Below, piece by piece: positions 9,112 to 17,050 of a stretch of DNA of 64,000 bases (position 1 is its first letter; the number at the start of each line of letters is the position of its first letter). Source of the stretch: Actinomadura spongiicola. Lineage in GTDB: Bacteria > Actinomycetota > Actinomycetes > Streptosporangiales > Streptosporangiaceae. The translations under genes and the position numbers were made by a program. The stretch spans positions 806,001 to 870,000 of the forward strand of contig NZ_QVNQ01000002.1 in NCBI RefSeq assembly GCF_003432485.1. Direction: 5' to 3'. The notes below the pieces were generated by a model, which was not told the origin of the DNA, searched no databases, and was given only the letters and a program-made list of their open reading frames with translations.

Positions 9112-9142
9112 GGGTGTCGGCCAGGACCCCTGGCCGACACCC
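9112..9142. terminator. 14-bp perfect hairpin after the PhoX-like gene
   Basis: Arms 9112-9125 and 9129-9142 are fully complementary with a 3-base loop. It lies 12 bases past the PhoX-like stop and between convergent genes, so it can serve both strands. There is no U-tract, as is common in actinobacteria. Confidence 0.8.
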
Positions 9143-9196
9143 CGCGGGCGGGGAGCGGTGGACGGGCTCTGCCGGGCCATCCGCCGTACGCGACTT

Positions 9197-9376
9197 TCAG
9201 TGGTACTTGAGCCTATCGATGAGTCGTTGGAAGTCGCGATGGCTCATGATGAGGTTGGCGCCATCCGGGTCCTTGCTGTCACGGATGGCTATGGTTTTCA
9301 GAGTGCCGGCGATTTCTACGCAGGCATCGCCGCTTTCATTGCTGCGAGATGATTTCCGCCATTGTGCTTCGTTCAC
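9197..9376 (-). CDS. DUF397 protein, third of a tandem trio
   Basis: A 59-residue protein that starts at GTG 9376; a TGA lies in frame just upstream, so the start is bounded. It reads VNEAQWRKSSRSNESGDACV, then IAIRDSKDPDGANLI and FQRLIDRLKYH. These are the DUF397 hallmarks: W-R-K-S-S-R-S, an acidic Cys-containing turn, RDSKDP and a C-terminal Phe helix. DUF397 proteins are small partners of XRE/DUF5753 regulators in actinomycetes. It is the last gene of a regulator operon with two sister copies upstream. Confidence 0.85.
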   Translation of the reverse strand: MNEAQWRKSSRSNESGDACVEIAGTLKTIAIRDSKDPDGANLIMSHRDFQRLIDRLKYH

Positions 9377-9412
9377 GTCGTTTCACCACCCACTGATCAG
9401 CGACCCATGGAA

Positions 9413-9598
9413 TTAGAGTTCCTTGAGGGTGCGCGCGAAGTGCTGGAAGTCGCTCTTGTTGATAATGAGCTTGGGACCTTCTGGGTCCTTGTTATCACGG
9501 AGCGCCACAGCGCTCGGGGCTCCGGCTACCTCGACGCAGTTGTCATTCTGAACCGTGCTGCGCGAAGCCTTACGCCACGCTGCTTCGTTGATGTTCAA
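9413..9598 (-). CDS. DUF397 protein, second of the trio
   Basis: A 61-residue DUF397 protein: WRKASRS, NDNCVEVAG, ALRDNKDPEGPKLII and a terminal FQHFARTLKEL. The start is probably the TTG at 9598, read as Met, with GGAG upstream. It sits 37 bases downstream of the first copy and 36 bases upstream of the third. The three copies differ enough in sequence to be old duplicates rather than recent ones. Confidence 0.85.
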   Translation of the reverse strand: MNINEAAWRKASRSTVQNDNCVEVAGAPSAVALRDNKDPEGPKLIINKSDFQHFARTLKEL

Positions 9599-9635
9599 GC
9601 TTCCAACTGCTCCGCTGGGTAATCGATTTTCCTGG

Positions 9636-9821
9636 CTAGAGGGTCTTTAGGGCGCTTGTGAAGTGCTGGAATGCGCTGACGCTGAGAGCGAGCGTGGGGC
9701 CGTTGGGGTCCTTGCTGTCACGGATAACGATGACGGCATTGATAGATGCTAGCTCAATGCACGCATCTCCCTCCTCGTGACTCCTTGAGGCTTTGCGCCA
9801 GATTTCGCCCGTCAGCTCCAT
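9636..9821 (-). CDS. DUF397 protein, first of the trio
   Basis: A 61-residue DUF397 protein with IWRKASRS, GDACIELAS, VIRDSKDPNGPTL and FQHFTSALKTL. It overlaps the end of the upstream XRE regulator gene by 10 bases, which indicates translational coupling. It is therefore the most likely direct partner of that regulator. Confidence 0.88.
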   Translation of the reverse strand: MELTGEIWRKASRSHEEGDACIELASINAVIVIRDSKDPNGPTLALSVSAFQHFTSALKTL

Positions 9822-10618
9822 TTTTCTGCAATTACCTTTCTGATTAATGTTCGCGAGTCCGCGGTATTAAGTGCCTTCGCGTTCAATGTATGCATCACCG
9901 TGCTTATTCTTGTTAGGTCGGATGGATCGCGAGTTATCTCACCTCCAGTCGCCTTGACGATGTAGGCCACCTCGCTTCGGTCTGGCAAGGTGGCAATACA
10001 GAATGATGCCCGTGCGTCTCGAAAGTGAGCCGTCATGGCTATCTGTATAAATATTCCTTCTTGGAGTGACAACTCGATCAGGTACTTGAGTTGCTCGCGC
10101 ATAATCTCTTTCGATCCAATCTGCCGATAGAGTATGCTCTCCTCCAAGACCACGCTAATCATCGGACGTGGCTGTCGACACAAAAGCTTCTGACGCCCCA
10201 TCCTGGTGGCAAGCGCCTCGTCGTCGATGAGTACGACACGAGCATACGCCTCCGTCTGGAACAGGCCATAGACGAGATGTGTCTCATACACTCGGATTTG
10301 GTCGGCCGATGCCTCTGCCTTCGGGAACGCCACGAAGTGGGTTGGGTACCTGACCTGCTTGATCTGCTCCAAGAGGTCGTCCCATGCTTCGACGATCTTG
10401 CCACTGGCATTGAGGACGTGGTCGACGCGCTCGGCGAAGTCTCGGCGGCACTTCGTCCGCCCACACTCGACGTGGCTGACGTAGGACCGCGCGACATTGA
10501 CCAGATCCGCTAGCTGGCCTTGCTTCAGGCCAGCGGCCTCGCGGCATCGTTTGACGACGGTTCCGAATCCCACGAGCTCAGGGTCGATCTTTGGGCGTCC
10601 GCTACCAGATGGGGGCAT
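9812..10618 (-). CDS. XRE-type helix-turn-helix regulator with DUF5753 domain
   Basis: A 268-residue transcription regulator. Residues about 20-75 form the XRE helix-turn-helix (FGTVVKRCREAAGLKQGQLA, then SYVSHVECGR). The remainder is the DUF5753 domain, seen in YETHLVYGLFQTEAYARVV, then RQKLLCRQ, the VVLEESILYRQIGS block and IFIQIAMTAH. Such proteins pair with DUF397 products and control antibiotic or developmental genes in Streptomyces relatives. The ATG at 10618 has AAGGAGAG upstream. Its codon use is less GC-rich than that of its neighbours. Confidence 0.92.
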   Translation of the reverse strand: MPPSGSGRPKIDPELVGFGTVVKRCREAAGLKQGQLADLVNVARSYVSHVECGRTKCRRDFAERVDHVLNASGKIVEAWDDLLEQIKQVRYPTHFVAFPKAEASADQIRVYETHLVYGLFQTEAYARVVLIDDEALATRMGRQKLLCRQPRPMISVVLEESILYRQIGSKEIMREQLKYLIELSLQEGIFIQIAMTAHFRDARASFCIATLPDRSEVAYIVKATGGEITRDPSDLTRISTVMHTLNAKALNTADSRTLIRKVIAEKWS

Positions 10619-10822
10619 TGCTGCTCTCCTTCTCGATGCTAGTAGCGGTTTAGTTGCCGCTACTCGGAAGTGTCTAATGCACGACTCTCCTGAGATTTTA
10701 AGACTTCCTGTGGCCTGATGGTGTTCGTTCGATGACAGAGGGTGATAGTGGCGGGTACTTCCGGTTTGGTGGGTTGGGCCCGTTTGCGATCAGCCTGCCG
10801 TTCAAGCTGGAGGGGTTTACCG

Positions 10823-11221
10823 ATGTCAGCGGTACTTCTTGCGCCTGAGACACCGGCGATCGTGCTGGAACCGTCCGACCAAGCGCCTGCGCAAGCGCGG
10901 CGCCACCTCACCGAGCGATTCCGGGAGCTGGGGCACACCGATGACTTCGTCGGGCGGCTCGTGGTTACCGAATTGGTGACCAACGCCTACAAGCACGTCG
11001 GTATCGGGCACATCATTGTCCGCGTCTTTCCGGACGCGCACCTGCCCATGATCGTGATCGAGGTCTGGGACAAGAGCGCCGCGGTTCCCGTCGTCCAGGA
11101 GGAGGGCGAGGAGGCCGAGTGCGGGCGCGGCCTTCTGCTGTTGGCGGAGCTCGTCCACGACTGGGGCGTCCGGCCGCTCAACGAGGAGGGCAAGATCGTA
11201 TGGGCCCGTTGCGCCCGCTGA
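10823..11221 (+). CDS. HATPase_c ATP-binding protein (anti-sigma/RsbW-like)
   Basis: A 132-residue single-domain GHKL ATPase. The N box is VVTELVTNAYKHVG, followed by the G1-like region VWDKSAAVPV and a GRGLLLLAELVHDWGVR block close to the family's G2 box. These small proteins act as anti-sigma serine kinases or as partners in conservon-like systems. The ATG at 10823 has GGAGGGG 7 bases upstream. It diverges from the XRE regulator operon and overlaps the next gene by 22 bases, so the two are co-translated. Confidence 0.88.
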   Translation: MSAVLLAPETPAIVLEPSDQAPAQARRHLTERFRELGHTDDFVGRLVVTELVTNAYKHVGIGHIIVRVFPDAHLPMIVIEVWDKSAAVPVVQEEGEEAECGRGLLLLAELVHDWGVRPLNEEGKIVWARCAR

Positions 11222-11577
11222 ACGTCCCGGTGGGCCGCCACCTCCTGCGGTGGCGGACCCGCCTGGGCCGCGCCACGGGCATCCGGTACCTCGATCTGCT
11301 TGCGTCCGCCATCGCCCCGAGGGGCTACCGGCACGTCAAGCTTTACCAGGCCGCCGAGTTCCCCGGCAGTCCGCCGCTCCTGTGGGTCTTCGCGTTCAGC
11401 CCGGACGACCACGTCCGCGTCGCCGTGACCGTTCGCGCCGTACCGGGTGGGAGCTGGGCCTACTACGAGGCCGGGCGCGGTAGGTACGGCTACCTCTGTC
11501 CCTGCGGTGACGTCAAGCACGCCGCCGACCAGGTGGACGGGCTCCTCAAACACCGCATGTATCCGTCCACCTGGTAG
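11200..11577 (+). CDS. hypothetical protein co-transcribed with the HATPase gene
   Basis: A 125-residue soluble protein with a basic N-terminus and a C-terminal CPCGDVKHAADQVDGLL segment. The ATG at 11200 has GAGGAGGG about 10 bases upstream and lies within the end of the preceding gene. I do not recognise the fold. Similar small proteins commonly accompany HATPase/XRE/DUF397 sets in actinomycetes, which suggests a role in that regulatory group (inference). Confidence 0.75.
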   Translation: MGPLRPLNVPVGRHLLRWRTRLGRATGIRYLDLLASAIAPRGYRHVKLYQAAEFPGSPPLLWVFAFSPDDHVRVAVTVRAVPGGSWAYYEAGRGRYGYLCPCGDVKHAADQVDGLLKHRMYPSTW

Positions 11578-11591
11578 TTGGGGGGATCACG

Positions 11592-11951
11592 ATGACCTGC
11601 GGTCCCGAGCCGCATATGCGTCCGGCAAGCCGCTTGGAACTGGACCTCGACATCGATCAGGCATTGGAGGACCTTCACCGCGGTTCGTTATGGGCGCTGC
11701 TCCCGAACCGTCTTCTTGATGCCAGGACTGCTGCTGAGCTGGCCTGCCAGCTCCAGGATGCCCTCAGACGGCCCGAACCCGGACTCGTCGTGTACCGCCC
11801 TGTCCCGTCGTCCCGCCGCCCGGACGGCACCTGGACCGCACCCAGACTCCCGATCCGGAGGACCACGCGTCGGAAGAGGCGGCCCAGCCGCGTCCGCCGC
11901 TGGTTTCTGGCGATCTTCTTTTATCTGGCCCCGGCGTTGTCGCTTCGGTGA
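11592..11951 (+). CDS. hypothetical basic protein
   Basis: A 119-residue protein. An N-terminal helical part (LELDLDIDQALEDLHRG, then LLDARTAAELACQLQDALRR) is followed by an Arg-rich segment and a short hydrophobic C-terminus (WFLAIFFYLAPALSL). It starts 14 bases after the previous gene behind a G-rich sequence and probably belongs to the same operon. A soluble domain with an Arg-rich stretch and a hydrophobic tail could mean tail anchoring to the membrane. No family was recognised. Confidence 0.6.
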   Translation: MTCGPEPHMRPASRLELDLDIDQALEDLHRGSLWALLPNRLLDARTAAELACQLQDALRRPEPGLVVYRPVPSSRRPDGTWTAPRLPIRRTTRRKRRPSRVRRWFLAIFFYLAPALSLR

Positions 11952-12100
11952 CAACCGCTCTGGGGGGTATTCCTTCTGAAGGTCTGCCCTTCCGGCTGGT
12001 CCTCGCCTCGCGGCTCTGGATGCGGGGAGCTGCGGCTTCGCTTCGGTTCCGGTCGGTGGAGGGCGCGGATAATGCGTCGCCACGCGGGTGTGGGCGCGTT

Positions 12101-12106
12101 TACTCT
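12101..12106 (+). promoter_or_regulatory. -10 hexamer of a probable leaderless promoter
   Basis: TACTCT lies exactly 7 bases before the ATG at 12114, and no Shine-Dalgarno sequence is present. Transcription would start at or next to the A of the start codon. Confidence 0.45.
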
Positions 12107-12113
12107 CACCCGG

Positions 12114-12884
12114 ATGACTGAAGATCTTCTGGCCGCCTATGACGAGTATCTGCGTGGGACGGGTGTGCCAGCGCAGGGTGCATGGGTCGAACAGGACGGT
12201 CCGCTGTTGCGGGTCGTCGGCGAGTATCGCGGGTTCGTTACCGGGCCGCGTGACCTGTCCGGGTATGACGTCGACGCTCTGATCGCCGCGCAGATCGCCT
12301 TCTTCGGCGCCCGCGGCGAGGGCGTGGAGTGGAAGGCCCGTGGTCACGATCTGCCCGGTGACCTCCCGGTCCGGCTGCGAGCCGCCGGATTCGTCGCCGA
12401 GCCGACCGAGACCGTCGTGATCGGGCGTATGGTCGAGATGCCGCCCGTTCAGGACGACCCCGAAGGCGTGGTGATTCGCCGGGTCGGCGCCGAGGCGATC
12501 CCCGCCATCGTGGCGATGAAGTCGCAGGTGTGGAACCGCGACTGTGGCTACGTCGGTGACCATCTACGGGGACTGCTGGCGGTCGAGCCCGATCGCTTGG
12601 CCATCTTCACGGCGGAGGCCGCGGGGCAGGTCGTCGCCGCGGCATGGGTGAAGCTCGGTGAGGACGGGATCTTCGCGTCACTTTGGGGTGGGTCGACGCT
12701 GAAGGCGTGGCGGGGGCGCGGCATTTACCGGGCACTCGTGGCCGTCCGAGCGCGTCTGGCCGCCGAACACGGCTACCAGTATTTGCAGGTCGACGCGTCC
12801 GACGACAGCCGTCCCATCTTGGAGGGCCTCAACTTCACCGCCGTCACCACCACGACCCCCTTCGTCTGGTCCCCGCCGCGTTGA
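12114..12884 (+). CDS. GNAT family N-acetyltransferase
   Basis: A 256-residue acetyltransferase. The C-terminal GNAT domain (about 120-256) shows VIRRVGAEAIPAIVAMK, the strand VVAAAWVKL and the acetyl-CoA-binding turn AWRGRGIYRALVAVR, followed by YLQVDASDDSRPILEGLNF. The N-terminal 115 residues form the less conserved half seen in two-part GNAT proteins. The ATG at 12114 is chosen because a -10 element ends 7 bases upstream, which suggests leaderless translation. The substrate is unknown; the next gene encodes an APH-like kinase, and both families can modify small molecules. Confidence 0.85.
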   Translation: MTEDLLAAYDEYLRGTGVPAQGAWVEQDGPLLRVVGEYRGFVTGPRDLSGYDVDALIAAQIAFFGARGEGVEWKARGHDLPGDLPVRLRAAGFVAEPTETVVIGRMVEMPPVQDDPEGVVIRRVGAEAIPAIVAMKSQVWNRDCGYVGDHLRGLLAVEPDRLAIFTAEAAGQVVAAAWVKLGEDGIFASLWGGSTLKAWRGRGIYRALVAVRARLAAEHGYQYLQVDASDDSRPILEGLNFTAVTTTTPFVWSPPR

Positions 12885-13011
12885 CCGTCCTACCGCCAGT
12901 GGGCAGCGGTGGACGCTGCGTCCGTGACACGTGGCGTGGCGCGGGTCGTGGCGGCGGTTGTCGATCAGTTCACCCCCGGTGGGCATGAGGGGCGTAACTT
13001 CGGGGCCTGGT

Positions 13012-13017
13012 TACTGT
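13012..13017 (+). promoter_or_regulatory. -10 hexamer of a second probable leaderless promoter
   Basis: TACTGT is followed by 8 bases and then the ATG at 13026, again without a ribosome binding site. The arrangement matches that in front of the GNAT gene. Confidence 0.4.
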
Positions 13018-13025
13018 GGCCTTGC

Positions 13026-13934
13026 ATGACGCATGCGCAGGTTGAGATCACCGCGGAGTTGGTACGGGATCTGCTTCGTGCCCAGCATCCCGACCTGGCC
13101 GATCTTCCGGTGCGGCTCGGCGCGCGGGGCTGGGACAACCAGTTGTGGCGGCTCGGGGACGACCTCGCCGTCCGGTTGCCCTGGGCGACGGAATCCGCGG
13201 ACGAGTTGCTGCGCAAGGAGCACGCCTGGCTGCCCGTTCTGGCGTCTCACCTTCCGTTGCCGATTCCTGTCCCGCAGCGGCTCGGTGAGCCTTCCGCGCT
13301 GTTTCCGCGTCCCTGGATTGTTACCACCTGGGTGCCGGGGATCCCCGCTGACCGGGCGCCCGTCACGCGGGGCGAGGAAGCGGCCGTCGCGTTGGCCGCG
13401 TTTCTGACGGCGCTGCACCGGCCCGCTCCGGAGCGGGCCCCTGCTGGTCGGGGACGTGGGGGGCCGCTGGTCGATCACTCCGAAGGGTTCGTCCGGCAGC
13501 TCGCGTCGGCCACCGAACTCGGGCTGGTCCCCGACCCTGACGCCGTTCGCGCGGTTTGGGAGGACGCGGTTGCTGCGCCTGGCTGGGACGGGCCGCAGGT
13601 CTGGCTTCATGGTGACCTACATGTGGCCAACGTCCTCACCGAGGGCGGCGCCCTCTGCGGGGTCGTCGACTTCGGTGACCTTCTCGCGGGCGACCCCGCC
13701 GTCGATCTCGCCGCCGCGTGGACTCTGCTGCCGGACGGCGCCGCCGACCGTTTCCACGCCGCCTACCAGCCGACACCGGACACCGCGACGCTGCGCCGCG
13801 CCCGCGGGTGGGCCGTAGGTCGCGCGCTTGCTTGCATCCTCATCGCAGACGCCGGTGTTCGCGGCCGACCCGGCGGTAAACCCACGTGGGGGCCGCCCGC
13901 TCAAGCAGCACTACGACGCCTCACCGCCCGGTGA
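13026..13934 (+). CDS. aminoglycoside phosphotransferase-like kinase
   Basis: A 302-residue APH/choline-kinase-fold protein. The N-lobe begins ARGWDNQLWRLGDDLAVRLP, the nucleotide-binding strands. The catalytic loop is H195-G-D197-LHVAN202 and the metal-binding motif is D215-F-G. All key residues are present, so it should be an active kinase; its acceptor may be an aminoglycoside, a macrolide or a cell metabolite. The in-frame frame extends to 12909, but the ATG at 13026 is preferred because a -10 hexamer lies 8 bases upstream and the family homology starts there. Confidence 0.88.
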   Translation: MTHAQVEITAELVRDLLRAQHPDLADLPVRLGARGWDNQLWRLGDDLAVRLPWATESADELLRKEHAWLPVLASHLPLPIPVPQRLGEPSALFPRPWIVTTWVPGIPADRAPVTRGEEAAVALAAFLTALHRPAPERAPAGRGRGGPLVDHSEGFVRQLASATELGLVPDPDAVRAVWEDAVAAPGWDGPQVWLHGDLHVANVLTEGGALCGVVDFGDLLAGDPAVDLAAAWTLLPDGAADRFHAAYQPTPDTATLRRARGWAVGRALACILIADAGVRGRPGGKPTWGPPAQAALRRLTAR

Positions 13935-13945
13935 CGCTCGTCGGT

Positions 13946-14821
13946 TCAGTCGAGGAGGCGGCGGGCCAGAATCGTGGCGCCCTTCACCGCTGCGTCCTCC
14001 AGGTTCGAGAACAGGAGGCGGGGGGACGGGCGGAACTTCAGGCGGACGACCAGGCGGGTTTCCAGCGGGGTGAGGAGGGCCGTTCCGGCTTTGGCGAGGC
14101 CGCCGCCCAGGACGACGAGGTCCGGGTCCAGGAGGAGGGTCGTGGCGGCCAGGCCGTCCGCGAGGGCGTCCAGGGCCTCTGACCAGATCCGCCGCGCCTT
14201 TTCCTCGTTGTTCTCGGCGCGGGAAATGACCTCTTCCGCCGGGACGTTCTCACCGTAGCGGCGGGAGATGGCGGCGGCGGAGGCGTAGGTTTCCAGGCAG
14301 CCCCGGTTGCCGCAGGCGCAGTCCTCGCCATTCGGGCGGACGACGACATGGCCTATTTCGCCGCTCCATCCCGCGACACCCGGATACGGAGTGTTGTTGA
14401 TGACGAGGGCGGCGGCAATGCCGGTGCCTATGGCCATGAAAACGAAATCGTGCGCGTCGCGGCCCGCGCCGAGGACGGCTTCCGCGAGGGCGCCGGTGCG
14501 GACGTCGTGGCCGATGGCCACGGGGATGCCCAGGCGTTCCTCCGCCAGGGCCCGCATCGGGACGTTCCGCCAGCCCAGATTCGCGGAGTGGAGGGCGGTG
14601 CCGGTCGGTTCGTCCACGATGCCGGGGACGACGATTCCGGCGGCGCGGGCGGGGGAGCCGAGGGTGGTCGCGTGGACGGCGAGGTCGGCGGCGAAGTCGA
14701 GGATTCCGCCCACCGGGTCGGTCCGGTCGGTGGGGCGGAATTCCGTCACGAGGGTTTTGGAGTCGTCGGTCAGCGCGGCCTTCATTGTGGTGCCGCCGAC
14801 GTCCAGGCCGATCACCGTCAT
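13946..14821 (-). CDS. ROK family sugar kinase
   Basis: A 291-residue ROK protein. It has the phosphate-binding loop DVGGTT (7-12), the catalytic D106 in IGHDVRTGALAE, the second ATP motif FMAIGTGIAAALV, and the ROK zinc site: H158 plus C168, C170 and C175 in CACGNRGCLETYA. There is no N-terminal helix-turn-helix, so it is a kinase rather than a ROK repressor. Glucose or N-acetyl-hexosamine is the usual substrate class. It converges on the APH-like gene with only 11 bases between the stops and stands alone as a transcription unit. Confidence 0.92.
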   Translation of the reverse strand: MTVIGLDVGGTTMKAALTDDSKTLVTEFRPTDRTDPVGGILDFAADLAVHATTLGSPARAAGIVVPGIVDEPTGTALHSANLGWRNVPMRALAEERLGIPVAIGHDVRTGALAEAVLGAGRDAHDFVFMAIGTGIAAALVINNTPYPGVAGWSGEIGHVVVRPNGEDCACGNRGCLETYASAAAISRRYGENVPAEEVISRAENNEEKARRIWSEALDALADGLAATTLLLDPDLVVLGGGLAKAGTALLTPLETRLVVRLKFRPSPRLLFSNLEDAAVKGATILARRLLD

Positions 14822-15265
14822 GTGGCGGCGCCTGGCTGCCGAACGCCCAAGGGACGGCGTTTCACAGCGGTTCCCATGGTCGGGAATCGTTCACACGGCA
14901 TCGCAACCCCCGTCCGCCCCAATGGTTCTGTGCGCGTTCAAAGGAAGTGCGCTACCTGATCGCTCAACGACATAAACGCCCGGTGTGGTGATGAAGATAT
15001 GCAACTGGTCCGTACCAGTTCAAGTACCCGATTTACCGGGCGGCCGCGTCGTGGCCTGTGTGGTCGGTGAGGGGGTGGGGTGGTCTGGTGTCCATCCTGG
15101 GCTGGTTCGACCCCTGTGGCGGACGTGTCGAAACGCGGTCCTGGGCGGTTGTCGGAGGGCGTGGCCCGATGTGGCCATCCCCACGTCTGGCCTGCGACCT
15201 GTTTTGCCGCTGCTTGACCGGGTAACCCGGCGCCGTACCGAGCCGGACGACGAGGTGAAGGGGAC
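14822..15265. other. 444-base divergent intergenic region
   Basis: This separates the ROK kinase from the SRPBCC pair. It holds an 18-base inverted repeat at 15003-15020 (7-bp arms AACTGGT and ACCAGTT, 4-base spacer) and a SigB-like promoter at 15201-15225. No open frame with family character was seen. Confidence 0.5.
15201..15225 (+). promoter_or_regulatory. SigB/SigF-like stress promoter candidate
   Basis: GTTTT at 15201 and GGGTAA at 15220, separated by 14 bases, fit the actinobacterial general-stress consensus GnnT-N14-16-GGGTAy except for the last base. It lies 40 bases upstream of the first SRPBCC gene. Confidence 0.4.
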
Positions 15266-16006
15266 ATGAGCTTTCGGTTGGGGCTGCGCAAGGCCATCGC
15301 CGCGTGGACGATCCGGCGGATCGTCCGGCGGCTGGAACGCGCCGTCCGGCGTCTGGTGGCCAGGGTCGAGGAGCGGGGCGGACCGCTCCTGAAGGGTGTG
15401 CTGGCCGGAGTCAGGGCGCTGTACGGGGGCAAGTCCCCCCTCCGTGCGCTGCTGAGCTTCGGATGGACGGCCCTCAAGGAGGTCCTCGCCCGGATCTTCG
15501 GGCGGAACCGCAAGCCGACCAACATCGTGGAGCAGATCGACGTGGGCGCCCCCTGCCGGCTCGTCTACGACCAGTGGACGCGGTTCGAGGACTTCCCGTC
15601 CTTCATGAAGAAGGTCGAGAGCGTCGAGCAGGTGTCGGACGAGAAGTTGAACTGGAAGGCGAAGGTCTTCTGGTCGAGCCGGACGTGGGAGTCGACGATC
15701 GTCGAGCAGGTCCCCGACGAGCACATCGTGTGGCGGTCGAAGGGCTCGAAGGGGCATGTGGACGGGACGGTCAGCTTCCACGAGCTGTCACCGGACCTGA
15801 CCCGCGTGCTGCTCGTCCTCGAATATCACCCCCGGGGTCTCTTCGAGCGGGTCGGAAACCTGTGGCGGGCCCAGGGTCGTCGCGTCCGGCTTGAGCTGAA
15901 GCATTTCCGCCGTCATGTGATGACGCAGTCGCTGGCCCGGCCGGACGAGGTCGAGGGCTGGCGCGGCGAGATTCGCGACGGCGAGATCGTCACAACATCG
16001 GAGTGA
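15266..16006 (+). CDS. SRPBCC (START-like) family protein, first of a tandem pair
   Basis: A 246-residue protein. About 80 very basic N-terminal residues precede a SRPBCC/polyketide-cyclase domain from residue 85 (TNIVEQIDVGAP, YDQWTRFEDFPSFMKKVESV, IVWRSKGSKGHVDGTVSFHE). This is the COQ10/cyclase-like subfamily that binds hydrophobic ligands; related genes sit in actinomycete gas-vesicle clusters, but no gvp genes are present here. The ATG has AAGGGGAC directly upstream. The next gene encodes a near copy of the domain 11 bases downstream. The basic tail suggests membrane or nucleic-acid contact (inference). Confidence 0.85.
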   Translation: MSFRLGLRKAIAAWTIRRIVRRLERAVRRLVARVEERGGPLLKGVLAGVRALYGGKSPLRALLSFGWTALKEVLARIFGRNRKPTNIVEQIDVGAPCRLVYDQWTRFEDFPSFMKKVESVEQVSDEKLNWKAKVFWSSRTWESTIVEQVPDEHIVWRSKGSKGHVDGTVSFHELSPDLTRVLLVLEYHPRGLFERVGNLWRAQGRRVRLELKHFRRHVMTQSLARPDEVEGWRGEIRDGEIVTTSE

Positions 16007-16017
16007 GGAAGCGGAAC

Positions 16018-16989
16018 ATGAAACGTGGAAGTCGGTCGCCCGTCAACACCATCACGAAGCGGCTGCCGGGCGGTCGTAAGAAGCGGCTGCCAGGCATCGG
16101 CGGCGTCGCGAAGAACGTGCCCGCAGGTCGGGCCGTCGGCACCACCGGCGGCGTCCTGCTGGGCGTCGGCGCGGCCGTCGCCGCGGGCCGCGCGCTCAAC
16201 GAGCGTCGCAACGGTCACGGTCCCTCCGACGCCGACGCGAAAGAGGACAAGGGCGCCAAGAACTCGAAGAACTCCAAGAACGCCAAGAACTCCAAGAAGG
16301 ACGCCGACAAGGACCAGTCCGCCGAGGAGTCCGGGCCAGGACTGCTGGAGCGCCTGAAGGACGCCGTTCCCGGCACCGGCCAGAACGGTCAGGACGCGCA
16401 GAAGGGCCGTGGCCAGGGCGGCGGCAAGAAGGTGAAGGTCACCAACATCGTCGAGCACATCGACATCGGTGCGCCGCGCCGCCTCGTCTACGACCAGTGG
16501 ACGCAGTTCCAGGACTACCCGTCCTTCATGAAGAAGGTCGAGAGCGTCGAACAGCCGACGGACGAGAAGCTGAACTGGAAGGCGAAGGTCTTCTGGTCCA
16601 GCCGGACGTGGGAGTCGACGATCATCGAGCAGGCCCCCGACGAGCACATCGTGTGGCGGTCCAAGGGCTCGAAGGGCCACGTGGACGGGACGGTCAGCTT
16701 CCACGAGCTGTCGCCGAACCTGACCCGCGTGCTGCTCGTCCTCGAATACCACCCGCAGGGACTCTTCGAGCGGACCGGGAACCTGTGGCGTGCCCAGGGC
16801 CGTCGCGTCCGGCTTGAGCTGAAGCACTTCCGCCGGTACGTGATGACGCGGTCGCTGGCCCGCCCGGACGAGGTCGAGGGCTGGCGCGGCGAGATCCGCG
16901 ACAGCGAGGTCGTCCGGACGCACGAAGAGGCGCTGGACGACGACAAGCGCGACCGCAAGGAGAAGGAAGAGTACGAAGAGGCCCGCTGA
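16018..16989 (+). CDS. SRPBCC family protein, second of the tandem pair, with Lys/Asn-rich linker
   Basis: A 323-residue protein. The N-terminal 140 residues contain a basic segment, a Gly/Ala-rich hydrophobic stretch (GTTGGVLLGVGAAVAAGRAL) and a low-complexity N-S-K repeat. The SRPBCC domain starts at residue 142 and is nearly identical to that of the upstream gene, so the pair arose by duplication with different N-terminal parts. A Lys/Glu-rich tail ends the protein. GAGGAAG precedes the ATG, and a very strong palindromic terminator follows the stop. The ligand is unknown. Confidence 0.85.
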   Translation: MKRGSRSPVNTITKRLPGGRKKRLPGIGGVAKNVPAGRAVGTTGGVLLGVGAAVAAGRALNERRNGHGPSDADAKEDKGAKNSKNSKNAKNSKKDADKDQSAEESGPGLLERLKDAVPGTGQNGQDAQKGRGQGGGKKVKVTNIVEHIDIGAPRRLVYDQWTQFQDYPSFMKKVESVEQPTDEKLNWKAKVFWSSRTWESTIIEQAPDEHIVWRSKGSKGHVDGTVSFHELSPNLTRVLLVLEYHPQGLFERTGNLWRAQGRRVRLELKHFRRYVMTRSLARPDEVEGWRGEIRDSEVVRTHEEALDDDKRDRKEKEEYEEAR

Positions 16990-17000
16990 GGCCGATCGAA

Positions 17001-17048
17001 GCCGGGACGGCCACGGTACGCGAATTCGCGTACCGTGGCCGTCCCGGC
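17001..17048. terminator. 48-base perfect palindrome, transcription terminator
   Basis: The 24-base arms meet at a central GAATTC without any unpaired loop. Flanking AA and TT extend pairing to 52 bases (16999-17050). It lies 12 bases after the second SRPBCC stop and ends in TTT on the plus strand, so it is a strong terminator. Confidence 0.85.
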
Positions 17049-17050
17049 TT

